A stretch of 64,000 bases of DNA, taken from NCBI RefSeq assembly GCF_001941425.1, contig NZ_CP009244.1, forward strand, positions 434,001-498,000, written 5' to 3'. Positions 57,031 through 64,000 of the stretch are shown here, in pieces. Source of the DNA: Corynebacterium ammoniagenes DSM 20306. GTDB taxonomy: Bacteria; Actinomycetota; Actinomycetes; Mycobacteriales; Mycobacteriaceae. The notes below the pieces were generated by a model. The model made no database searches, had not been told where the DNA came from, and was given only the letters and a program-made list of their open reading frames with translations. Made by a program: the position numbers and the translations under genes. Each line of letters opens with the position of its first letter. The stretch's first letter is position 1.

Positions 57031-57944
57031 GACCGAGCTCCTTTCTCATCGTTTGCCTCACCGTTTGTCTCAGCGAGTGCGCTCCACGGCTTAATCTCGG
57101 GACTGAAGACCTCCACCGGGTGAACCTCAATATGCCGCAGCTGTACGGGCTGTGGCGCGTTAACGCGCGACGGCTCCGGGTTGGCGGATTCTACGTGGAT
57201 CTCACGCAGCGGCTGTTCCTCAGGAACCTCCACCGGTTTCAAATGCAGCTCGCGGGGAGTAAATTCTGGCACGTAAACCTCCTCCACATAACTGTTGACC
57301 TCACCACTCGGGCGGATCTCTACTTCTTCCGGGGTCTCCACAGAACGCACCTCGACGGGGTCAGGGGTAGACACCGACGTGGCATCGATAAGCGACTGCT
57401 GTGGTGCCACCGACCTCACCTGAGTCCTGTCTTCCCACTGCGACGGATCAAAACGCCGCACATTCGTGGACGAGGACTTGGTGGTTGGATGAGAAATCTT
57501 CGACGGATTGATCACCGGAATTGCCGCGTGAAAATCAACCGCGGCGGCGGCTGCCGAATTGCTCACCCGCGTACTAGGTTCCAAATGCCCCACGGTGACG
57601 TTGACGCGGGTGGTGGAATAACCGGTAAATTGTGCCAGCGCTGAGACAATAGCTGCGCGTGTTTGCGCTGCTACCTGCGTGACCGGGGACGGCCATGCCA
57701 CGGCGATGGTGGAATCAACCGCTGTCATCTGGGTATCCGGATCGGCCTGGACAATGCTGCGTGGATACCCACGTCCGCCAATGCCCGCCAGCTTGGAATC
57801 AATACCTACCGTTCCCGGAACAGCTTGAATGGCTTGGGCGACAATGCGCTCTAACGTACGGACGCTGATCTCTGTGGTGCCCGGGGCGTTAGCAACGTGG
57901 ACACCACCAGCGACCTTCTCTGGTGCGTGTGGTGTAGTTGTCAT
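57027..57944 (-). CDS. Asp23/Gls24 family protein with long Pro/Glu-rich tail
   Basis: A 305-residue protein. The N-terminal Asp23 domain (about 15-125) contains TLERIVAQAIQAVPGTVGID and IAVAWPSPVTQVAAQTR. It is followed by a Ser/Thr-rich linker and a long Pro/Glu/Val-rich tail that seems unstructured. No membrane segment is evident. The tail is unusual for the family. Starts next to the stop of the small membrane gene (shared base at 57944). Confidence 0.75.
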   Translation of the reverse strand: MTTTPHAPEKVAGGVHVANAPGTTEISVRTLERIVAQAIQAVPGTVGIDSKLAGIGGRGYPRSIVQADPDTQMTAVDSTIAVAWPSPVTQVAAQTRAAIVSALAQFTGYSTTRVNVTVGHLEPSTRVSNSAAAAAVDFHAAIPVINPSKISHPTTKSSSTNVRRFDPSQWEDRTQVRSVAPQQSLIDATSVSTPDPVEVRSVETPEEVEIRPSGEVNSYVEEVYVPEFTPRELHLKPVEVPEEQPLREIHVESANPEPSRVNAPQPVQLRHIEVHPVEVFSPEIKPWSALAETNGEANDEKGARS

Positions 57945-58135
57945 TAGCCGCGGCCTTTACCTACGACGTTATTCCAAATTTCACCCAAGTTAATACGGCC
58001 ATCAAAGTGTGCACCGATAACTCCGCCCACGGCGCCTAAGATTACTGCCAAGAAGAACAGTGACCAGGCGTTGGTGATGATGGCAATCGCTAAAATAATG
58101 CCCAGTGCGACGCCAATATAGGTGTAGTTCTTCAT
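57944..58135 (-). CDS. Small two-helix membrane protein (DUF2273-like)
   Basis: A 63-residue protein. Two hydrophobic segments (about 4-25 and 26-46) precede a short basic tail (NLGEIWNNVVGKGRG). DUF2273-type proteins of this size are typical in Gls24 operons. ATG at 58135 with AAGGAGTTC upstream is preferred over the longer frame to 58216. Confidence 0.7.
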   Translation of the reverse strand: MKNYTYIGVALGIILAIAIITNAWSLFFLAVILGAVGGVIGAHFDGRINLGEIWNNVVGKGRG

Positions 58136-58172
58136 AAGAACTCCTTCGCTATGTTGTTTGAGAAATGGCTCT

Positions 58173-58523
58173 TTACGTATTTGTGCCAGAGATGGCGTCG
58201 GCAAAGATGACATCAACGCGGGTCAGCTCCGAGCAAGCAGCCATAGCCGCTTGCCGGATCTCTGCTCCAAGTTCCTGCAATACCTTTTCTGCGGAGACAT
58301 CAACGACGACGTGAATTTCAATAACTGTGTCTTCGCGGGGGGAAGGTTTGCGAATGCCGCCTACCCGCGCCCCTGCGAACAGCAACGAGACCTCGCCGAA
58401 AGACCCGGCTGATAACTCAGCGACGCCATCAAGGCTCACCACCGCATCTTTAATGCGTTGCGCGGTGTCCAAGTCGAGTTGGAACTGGTGCCCTTGCGGC
58501 AAAGAGGTGCCGGCAGATGTCAT
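58173..58523 (-). CDS. Short Asp23/Gls24-like protein
   Basis: A 116-residue protein with an Asp23-like core: IKDAVVSLDGVAELSAGSFG, VIEIHVVVDVSAEKVLQ and ACSELTRVDVIFADAI. It lacks membrane segments. It is second of the six cluster genes, 41 bp after the first, and begins at ATG 58523 (MTSAGTSLP). Probably a partner of the larger Asp23 protein. Confidence 0.7.
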   Translation of the reverse strand: MTSAGTSLPQGHQFQLDLDTAQRIKDAVVSLDGVAELSAGSFGEVSLLFAGARVGGIRKPSPREDTVIEIHVVVDVSAEKVLQELGAEIRQAAMAACSELTRVDVIFADAISGTNT

Positions 58524-58564
58524 AACCAAGACTTCCGTTCTACTTCTACTTACGCCAGGAGAGA

Positions 58565-59110
58565 TTAGAAGTGGTTGATGGCTGGGTTTTGCTGTGCTGC
58601 GACAGCCGCATTGTTGTTATCGGACTCGTCCTGGGAGTCTTCAACCTTTTCATTAGGCAGCTTGACGTCGTGGACAACCACGTCCACGCGCTCGACATCC
58701 AAGCCCGTCATGCGCTCGATGGCGTTGATGATGTTGCGGCGGATAGCCTCAGCCAGTTCGTGTATGGCAACACCGTATTCCGCGATGATGGCGACCTCAA
58801 TGGAGGACACTCCTTCTTCTACCGTGACGGAGACACCCTGGCGGACGTCTTCATTGCCGCCGAAGGACTCACGGATGGTGCCTACCAAGCGGGCGCCGCC
58901 GCCACCGAGGGCAGCAACGCCGGATACCTCACGCGCAGCGATGCCGGCGATCTTGGAGACAACAGCATTATCGATGGTGGTGGTACCGTACTCGGTTTCC
59001 AAGTTCTCATTGACCTTGCGTGGGCTTTCAACCGCATCAGTGGTTGCGCCGGTGGTTGCTTCCGCAACAGTCTTTGGGGTTGGGGTGTCGTTAGTGTTGT
59101 TGTCAGCCAT
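58565..59110 (-). CDS. Asp23/Gls24 family envelope stress response protein
   Basis: A 181-residue protein, the clearest Asp23 member of the cluster. The family core spans about 35-155: TTTIDNAVVSKIAGIAAREV, VEEGVSSIEVAIIAEYGVAI and MTGLDVERVDVVVHDVKLP. Ala/Thr-rich N-terminus and acidic Asn-rich C-terminus are probably flexible. It is first in the six-gene minus-strand cluster and faces the S10 leader region. ATG at 59110 has GAGTG about 10 nt upstream. Confidence 0.88.
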   Translation of the reverse strand: MADNNTNDTPTPKTVAEATTGATTDAVESPRKVNENLETEYGTTTIDNAVVSKIAGIAAREVSGVAALGGGGARLVGTIRESFGGNEDVRQGVSVTVEEGVSSIEVAIIAEYGVAIHELAEAIRRNIINAIERMTGLDVERVDVVVHDVKLPNEKVEDSQDESDNNNAAVAAQQNPAINHF

Positions 59111-59853
59111 GGTATTTCACTCGCTTTCATTGGATACTTAGGAAATTTCAGCGTTCGCGCCCTTGAAACAAAGGGGAACACAATAAAGCCTACGTAATAA
59201 TGCCTGCCTGGGAGCCGGACCGGGGAAATCTTTAACGAAAATAGACACAATCGTTACCGGAAGTTTTCCCACGAACATAAATAGCGTTTGGTGCGAGTGC
59301 CGTTAGATCGGTGCTGGCTGTGGTAAGAAGTGAAATTCCTAACGTTTTAAAAAATGGTTTGGAAAATGTGCCGTAGCATGCTTAAATACATAGGTTGCCT
59401 TAACACGTCGTAAGGCGCACGGTTTCGACCGTGTACTAAACGGCGCTGGTGAGGTGAACATGACACCTTCGATGTCAGTACGGAAGTGCAACGACGGGAA
59501 GGCTGGTTATATCGGGCGATGTCCGCGCTGAAGCAGAGACAACCCGAGACGCCAGACCGGAGAAGGAGCATGGCAAATGAACAGCGGCAGTATACGTAAG
59601 GGATTTTTGCGTGCCACGCATAATGCGTGACTACACCATCCCCTTCCGGATTTTGGCTCACTATGAACCAGTACTGTGCCTGCGCGTTTGCCAGGTTGCA
59701 GTCGCTGTTGTGTAAGTCAGAATCAAACTGGCGTTGGCACCAGGCTCTTTGCCCGGACAACGTTATAGAGAACATCGAGAAGCAATTTCCCACCGCTTCG
59801 CGCCCCGGATACGCCGGGAATGTGAAAGTGGGGAAGCGAGGAAGAGGATAAGC
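59111..59853. other. 743-bp intergenic region between asp23 and rpsJ, with structured block
   Basis: No full-length gene is present. About 59288-59630 looks structured: hairpins at 59397-59416 (GCCTTA/TAAGGC), 59418-59433 (CACGGT, TTCG loop, ACCGTG) and 59615-59629 (CACGCA/TGCGTG). Two short frames with good ribosome sites occur: 59460-59531 (23 codons) and 59570-59599 (9 codons, AAGGAG upstream). GTGCG at 59288 matches the group II intron 5' end rule, so a relic of such an intron is one guess; a conserved leader RNA is another. The rpsJ promoter is expected in 59640-59800. Confidence 0.35.
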
Positions 59854-60159
59854 GTGGCGGGACAAAAAATCCGCATTCGGCTGAAGGCCTACGATCACGA
59901 GGCAATCGACGCTTCTGCAAAGAAGATCGTTGAGACGGTAACCCGCACGGGTGCTCGTGTTGTCGGCCCGGTGCCACTACCGACCGAGAAGAACGTATAC
60001 GCCGTTATTCGTTCTCCACACAAGTACAAGGACTCTCGCGAGCACTTCGAGATGCGCACCCACAAGCGCCTCATTGACATTCTCGACCCAACCCCGAAGA
60101 CCGTTGACGCTCTTATGCGCATCGACCTTCCGGCAAGTGTCGACGTCAATATCCAGTGA
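59854..60159 (+). CDS. rpsJ: 30S ribosomal protein S10
   Basis: A 101-residue S10 (also NusE), with [13 protein letters not shown] and the long-loop segment [29 protein letters not shown]. The start is GTG at 59854 ([12 protein letters not shown]). GAAGAGGATAAGC precedes it. First gene of the S10 operon. Confidence 0.97.
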   Translation: MAGQKIRIRLKAYDHEAIDASAKKIVETVTRTGARVVGPVPLPTEKNVYAVIRSPHKYKDSREHFEMRTHKRLIDILDPTPKTVDALMRIDLPASVDVNIQ

Positions 60160-60191
60160 TCGACGAATAAAACTTTGGTGGAGAAATAATA

Positions 60192-60845
60192 ATGACTAAC
60201 GAGATCAAGGGCATTCTGGGCAAGAAGCTCGGCATGACTCAGGTCTTCGACGAGGAGAACCGCGTAGTACCGGTAACCGTCGTCGAGGCTGGGCCATGCG
60301 TTGTGACCCAGATTCGCACCGTAGAAAACGATGGCTACAACGCTATCCAGATCGCCTATGGCGAGATCGACCCACGCAAGGCAAACAAGCCAGCATCCGG
60401 CCACTTCAAAAAGGCTGGTGTAACCCCACGTCGCCACGTAGCAGAAATCCGCATGGATGATGTCACTGCTTACGAGGTCGGCCAGGACGTTACCGTTGAG
60501 GTCTTCGAAGGCATCACCTTTGTTGACGTTACCGGTACCTCCAAGGGTCACGGCTACGCTGGTGCTATGAAGCGCCACGGATTTGCTGGTCAGGGCGCTG
60601 CTCACGGTAACCAGGCTGCTCACCGCCGCGTCGGTGGTATTGGCGGCGCTGCTACCCCAGGCCGCGTCTTCAAGGGCAAGCGCATGGCTGGCCGCATGGG
60701 TTCCGATCGCGTAACCACGCAGAACCTTAAGATTCAGAAGATCGATGCCGAGTCCAACCTGCTGCTCATCAAGGGTGCAATCCCTGGTGTTCGCGGTGGC
60801 CTCGTCACCGTCAAGACCGCAGTGAAGGGCGGTGCACACGCATGA
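60192..60845 (+). CDS. rplC: 50S ribosomal protein L3
   Basis: A 217-residue L3 near the peptidyl transferase centre. Start [20 protein letters not shown] and the [20 protein letters not shown] extension are typical. GGTGGAG lies 11 nt before ATG. Its stop overlaps the rplD start by 4 bp. Confidence 0.97.
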   Translation: MTNEIKGILGKKLGMTQVFDEENRVVPVTVVEAGPCVVTQIRTVENDGYNAIQIAYGEIDPRKANKPASGHFKKAGVTPRRHVAEIRMDDVTAYEVGQDVTVEVFEGITFVDVTGTSKGHGYAGAMKRHGFAGQGAAHGNQAAHRRVGGIGGAATPGRVFKGKRMAGRMGSDRVTTQNLKIQKIDAESNLLLIKGAIPGVRGGLVTVKTAVKGGAHA

Positions 60846-61507
60846 GCAACCTTAAGCTAGACGTTCAGACTGCTGAAGGTAAAACCAATGGCTCTGTCGA
60901 GTTGCCGGCCGAGATCTTTGACGCCGAGGTGTCCATCGCTTTGATGCACCAGGTTGTCAACGCTCAGCTTGCTGCTGCTCGTCAGGGCACCCACTCGACC
61001 AAGACCCGTGGCGAGGTTCGCGGCGGTGGCCGTAAGCCTTTCCGTCAGAAGGGTACTGGTCGCGCACGCCAGGGCTCCATCCGCGCACCTCATTACACTG
61101 GTGGCGGCACTGTACACGGCCCGAAGCCACGCGACTACGCACAGCGCACCCCTAAGAAGATGATCAAGGCTGCTCTCTTCGGTGCTCTGTCTGACCGTGC
61201 TCGCAACGAGCGCATTCACGTAATCGAAGAATTGGTAGCTGGCCAGACCCCATCTACCAAGTCTGCCAAGGCATTCATCGAGCGTCTGACTGACCGCAAG
61301 ACCATCTTGCTCGTCGTTGGCCGTGAAGACCTGAATGCTCGCCGCAGCGCCAACAACCTGCCTAACGTTCACATCCTGGACGCTGGTCAGCTGAACACCT
61401 ACGACGTTCTCAACGCTGATGACGTTGTGTTCTCCGTTGAGGCTCTGCACTCCTTCATCAACCGCGCAGGCGGCAAGGATGAGGCTAAGGAGGCCAACAA
61501 TGCCTAA
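60842..61507 (+). CDS. rplD: 50S ribosomal protein L4
   Basis: A 221-residue L4. The tunnel loop segment [20 protein letters not shown] is complete. In many bacteria L4 represses the S10 operon through its leader; an equivalent leader element was not identified here with confidence. Overlaps rplC and rplW. Confidence 0.97.
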   Translation: MSNLKLDVQTAEGKTNGSVELPAEIFDAEVSIALMHQVVNAQLAAARQGTHSTKTRGEVRGGGRKPFRQKGTGRARQGSIRAPHYTGGGTVHGPKPRDYAQRTPKKMIKAALFGALSDRARNERIHVIEELVAGQTPSTKSAKAFIERLTDRKTILLVVGREDLNARRSANNLPNVHILDAGQLNTYDVLNADDVVFSVEALHSFINRAGGKDEAKEANNA

Positions 61508-61802
61508 GACTGTTAACCCACGCGACATCATCCTCGCACCAGTAGTGTCTGAAAAGTCCTACGGTCTGATGGAGCAGAACGTCTACACGTTCTACGTCGC
61601 CACGGATTCCAACAAGTCCCAGATTAAAGATGCCGTAGAGAAGATCTTCGGCGTGAAGGTCGACTCCGTTAACACCGTTAACCGCGAGGGCAAGCGCAAG
61701 CGCACCCGCACCGGTTTCGGCGTACGTAAGTCCACCAAGCGCGCCTACGTGACTCTCCGTGAAGGCAGCGACTCCATCGACATCTTCGGCGCAAGCGCCT
61801 AA
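61500..61802 (+). CDS. rplW: 50S ribosomal protein L23
   Basis: A 100-residue L23 at the tunnel exit. [19 protein letters not shown] and the [20 protein letters not shown] loop are characteristic. ATG at 61500 overlaps the rplD stop by 8 bp. Confidence 0.97.
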   Translation: MPKTVNPRDIILAPVVSEKSYGLMEQNVYTFYVATDSNKSQIKDAVEKIFGVKVDSVNTVNREGKRKRTRTGFGVRKSTKRAYVTLREGSDSIDIFGASA

Positions 61803-61830
61803 GAGGAAAGTCGAGAGGTAAGGAATAATT

Positions 61831-62667
61831 ATGGCTATTCGTAAGTACAAGCCGACAACTCCGGGTCGCCGCCAGAGCTCCGTTTCCATGTTCGAAGAGA
61901 TCACTCGTTCGACCCCGGAAAAGTCTCTGCTGCGCCCAATTTCTAAGACTGGTGGCCGTAACAACTACGGCCGCATCACCACCCGCCACATCGGCGGTGG
62001 CCACAAGCGTCGTTACCGTCTGATCGACTTCCGTCGTCACGACAAGGACGGCGTTCCGGCAAAGGTCGCTCACATCGAGTACGACCCGAACCGCACCGCA
62101 AACATTGCTTTGCTGCACTACTTCGATGGCGAGAAGCGCTATATCATCGCTCCGAAGAACCTGAAGCAGGGTGCTGTTGTTGAGGCCGGCGCTAATGCCG
62201 ACATCAAGGTTGGTAACAACCTGCCACTGCGCAACATCCCAACCGGTACCATCATCCACGCTGTGGAACTGAAGCCAGGCGCTGGTGCAAAGCTTGCACG
62301 CTCCGCTGGTTCTTCCATCCAGCTGCTGGGTAAGGAAGGCAAGTACGCCATCTTGCGTATGCCATCTTCCGAAATCCGCCGCGTTGACATCCGCTGCCGC
62401 GCAACCGTTGGTGAGGTCGGCAACGCTGACCAGATGAACATCAGCTGGGGCAAGGCTGGCCGTATGCGCTGGAAGGGCGTTCGCCCATCCGTTCGTGGTG
62501 TTGTCATGAACCCAATCGACCACCCACACGGTGGTGGTGAAGGTAAGACTTCTGGTGGCCGTCACCCAGTATCCCCTTGGGGTCACAAGGAGGGTCGCAC
62601 CCGCAACCCGAACCGTTACTCCAACAACATGATCGTACGACGTCGTCGTCCGAACAAGAAGCGCTAA
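61831..62667 (+). CDS. rplB: 50S ribosomal protein L2
   Basis: A 278-residue L2, a core peptidyl transferase centre protein. [18 protein letters not shown] at the start and [20 protein letters not shown] near the end, with the conserved His, are clear. GAGGTAAGGA precedes ATG. Confidence 0.98.
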   Translation: MAIRKYKPTTPGRRQSSVSMFEEITRSTPEKSLLRPISKTGGRNNYGRITTRHIGGGHKRRYRLIDFRRHDKDGVPAKVAHIEYDPNRTANIALLHYFDGEKRYIIAPKNLKQGAVVEAGANADIKVGNNLPLRNIPTGTIIHAVELKPGAGAKLARSAGSSIQLLGKEGKYAILRMPSSEIRRVDIRCRATVGEVGNADQMNISWGKAGRMRWKGVRPSVRGVVMNPIDHPHGGGEGKTSGGRHPVSPWGHKEGRTRNPNRYSNNMIVRRRRPNKKR

Positions 62668-62680
62668 GAGGAGGTAAACA

Positions 62681-62959
62681 ATGCCACGCAGCCTTAAGAA
62701 AGGCCCATTCGTAGATGAGCACCTCCTCAACAAGGTGGATGCTCAGAACGAGGCAAACACCAAGCAGGTCATCAAGACCTGGTCTCGCCGCTCGACCATT
62801 CTCCCTGATTTCATTGGTCACACCTTCGCCGTCCACGACGGTCGTAAGCATGTCCCAGTTTTCATTGATGACTCCATGGTCGGCCACAAGCTCGGCGAGT
62901 TCGCACCAACCAAGACCTTCAAGGGTCACGTCAAGGAAGATAAGAAGGGACGTCGATAA
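62681..62959 (+). CDS. rpsS: 30S ribosomal protein S19
   Basis: A 92-residue S19 with [18 protein letters not shown] and the [21 protein letters not shown] stretch. GAGGAGGTAAAC directly upstream is a strong ribosome site. It begins 13 bp after rplB. Confidence 0.97.
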   Translation: MPRSLKKGPFVDEHLLNKVDAQNEANTKQVIKTWSRRSTILPDFIGHTFAVHDGRKHVPVFIDDSMVGHKLGEFAPTKTFKGHVKEDKKGRR

Positions 62960-62962
62960 GCG

Positions 62963-63325
62963 ATGAGTGACACCATCACCTCCGCATCCGCAACGGCCCG
63001 TTTCGTTCGCGTAACCCCAATGAAGGCACGTCGCGTAATCGATTTGGTTCGCGGCAAGTCCGTATCCGAAGCTCTTGCTATCTTGAAGTACGCCCCACAG
63101 GGTGCTGCTAAGCCAGTGGCAAAGGTTGTAGCTTCTGCTGCAGCTAACGCTGAGAACAACTTCGGTCTGGACCCACGCACCCTGGTCATCTCCGAGGCTT
63201 ACGCCAACGAGGGTCCAACCATGCGTCGCTTCCAGCCACGCGCCCAGGGCCGTGCATTCATGATCCGTAAGCGCACCAGCCACATCACCGTGGTGGTCGA
63301 GAGCCAGAAGGAAGGGGCCAAGTAA
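62963..63325 (+). CDS. rplV: 50S ribosomal protein L22
   Basis: A 120-residue L22 with [20 protein letters not shown], and the tunnel hairpin ([20 protein letters not shown]) that lies near the macrolide site. It starts 3 bp after rpsS ends and overlaps rpsC (TAATG). Confidence 0.97.
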   Translation: MSDTITSASATARFVRVTPMKARRVIDLVRGKSVSEALAILKYAPQGAAKPVAKVVASAAANAENNFGLDPRTLVISEAYANEGPTMRRFQPRAQGRAFMIRKRTSHITVVVESQKEGAK

Positions 63326-64000
63326 TGGGCCAGAAAATCCATCCTCACGGCCTACGTTTGGGCATCACTTCCGACTGGAAGACCCACTGGTTTGCCGACA
63401 AGGACTACGCAAACTACGTAGCCGAAGACATCAAGATCCGCGAGTACCTCTCCAAGGGTCTCGAGCGCGCCGGCATCGCCGACGTCGTCATCGAGCGCAC
63501 CCGCGATCGCGTTCGCGTCGACATTCACACTGCTCGTCCGGGCATCGTGATTGGCCGTCGTGGCGCTGAGGCTGACCGTATTCGCCGCGAGCTGGAAAAG
63601 CTCACCGGCAAGATGGTTGCCCTCAACATCCTTGAGGTCAAGCAGGTCGACGCCAACGCAACCCTGGTTGCGCAGTCCATCGCAGAACAGCTTGTCAACC
63701 GCGTGGCTTTCCGTCGCGCGATGCGCAAGGCTATTCAGGGCGCTATGCGTCAGCCACAGGTCAAGGGCATCAAGGTCTTGACTTCTGGTCGTCTGGGCGG
63801 CGCTGAAATGTCCCGCACCGAGCGCTACCACGAAGGTCGCGTTCCACTGCACACCCTTCGCGCGGAGATCGACTACGGCTTTGCAGAAGCACACACCACT
63901 TTCGGCCGCATTGGCGTCAAGGTGTGGATCTACAAGGGCGACGTTGTCGGTGGCGTGCGCGAGTCCGAACTGAACGCTCCGTCACAGGGCCGCAACCGCG
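63325..64000 (+). CDS. rpsC: 30S ribosomal protein S3, partial (3' end outside window)
   Basis: The first 225 codons of S3. [20 protein letters not shown] starts the protein, the KH domain [18 protein letters not shown] is present, and the later [14 protein letters not shown] block is complete. The gene continues beyond base 64000. Confidence 0.97.
   Translation, partial: MGQKIHPHGLRLGITSDWKTHWFADKDYANYVAEDIKIREYLSKGLERAGIADVVIERTRDRVRVDIHTARPGIVIGRRGAEADRIRRELEKLTGKMVALNILEVKQVDANATLVAQSIAEQLVNRVAFRRAMRKAIQGAMRQPQVKGIKVLTSGRLGGAEMSRTERYHEGRVPLHTLRAEIDYGFAEAHTTFGRIGVKVWIYKGDVVGGVRESELNAPSQGRNR

Noticed and set aside
1..64000. CRISPR array, prophage or integrase-type island
   Set aside because: No regularly spaced repeats, phage genes or integrase were seen; the only mobile element is the single insertion sequence.

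Overview
The window is chromosomal DNA of a Corynebacterium. The evidence is the long RNA polymerase and translation block (secE-nusG-rplKA, rplJL, rpoBC, rpsLG, fusA, tuf, S10 operon) with corynebacterial protein sequences, an MgtA-type mannosyltransferase set between menD and menG, a MenJ-type menaquinone reductase gene, Asp23/Gls24 genes, an interrupted IS1249-like element, and many start codons that look leaderless. The species cannot be fixed from the sequence alone.

Region 1 (1-22.9 kb) is a menaquinone and accessory segment. It holds menE (partial), menB, menC, menD, menG, a geranylgeranyl-reductase-type gene (menJ-like) and a polyprenyl diphosphate synthase, which together cover naphthoate ring assembly, tail synthesis, methylation and tail reduction. 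Between menE and menB lies a manganese-type ABC importer (mntABCD order, minus strand) with an MntR-like palindrome upstream and a divergent mntR. The mntR gene is split by a 1379-bp IS1249-like element with an exact 8-bp target duplication. Between menC and menD lie a decayed von Willebrand factor A (VWA) secreted-protein gene, a NarL-type two-component system, a divergent ABC exporter (ATPase plus FtsX-like permease), an S41 peptidase and a Gln/Tyr-rich membrane protein.

Region 2 (22.9-27.9 kb) has tRNA-Tyr, a CitMHS-type citrate transporter divergent from a CitA/CitB-type two-component system, and tRNA-Thr, tRNA-Met and tRNA-Trp.

Region 3 (27.9-52.1 kb) is the core expression block: secE, nusG, rplK, rplA, a DUF1990 gene, an L10 leader with attenuator, rplJ, rplL, an MDR-type oxidoreductase, a DUF3068 gene, rpoB and rpoC. 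A TPP riboswitch then controls a YkoE/D/C thiamine-type ECF importer. A P-loop kinase-like gene, rpsL, rpsG, fusA and tuf follow.

Region 4 (52.1-64 kb) holds ppc (convergent with tuf), a conserved unknown, a six-gene Asp23/Gls24 envelope cluster on the minus strand, an unusual structured 0.7-kb intergenic region, and the start of the S10 operon (rpsJ, rplC, rplD, rplW, rplB, rpsS, rplV, partial rpsC).

The main points for follow-up are the IS-broken Mn regulator beside an intact Mn importer and operator, the double-lesion VWA pseudogene, the overlapping divergent kinase/ABC starts with a 34-bp inverted repeat, a palindrome on the rpoB promoter -35, and the unexplained structured block before rpsJ. 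No CRISPR array, rRNA gene or prophage was seen.
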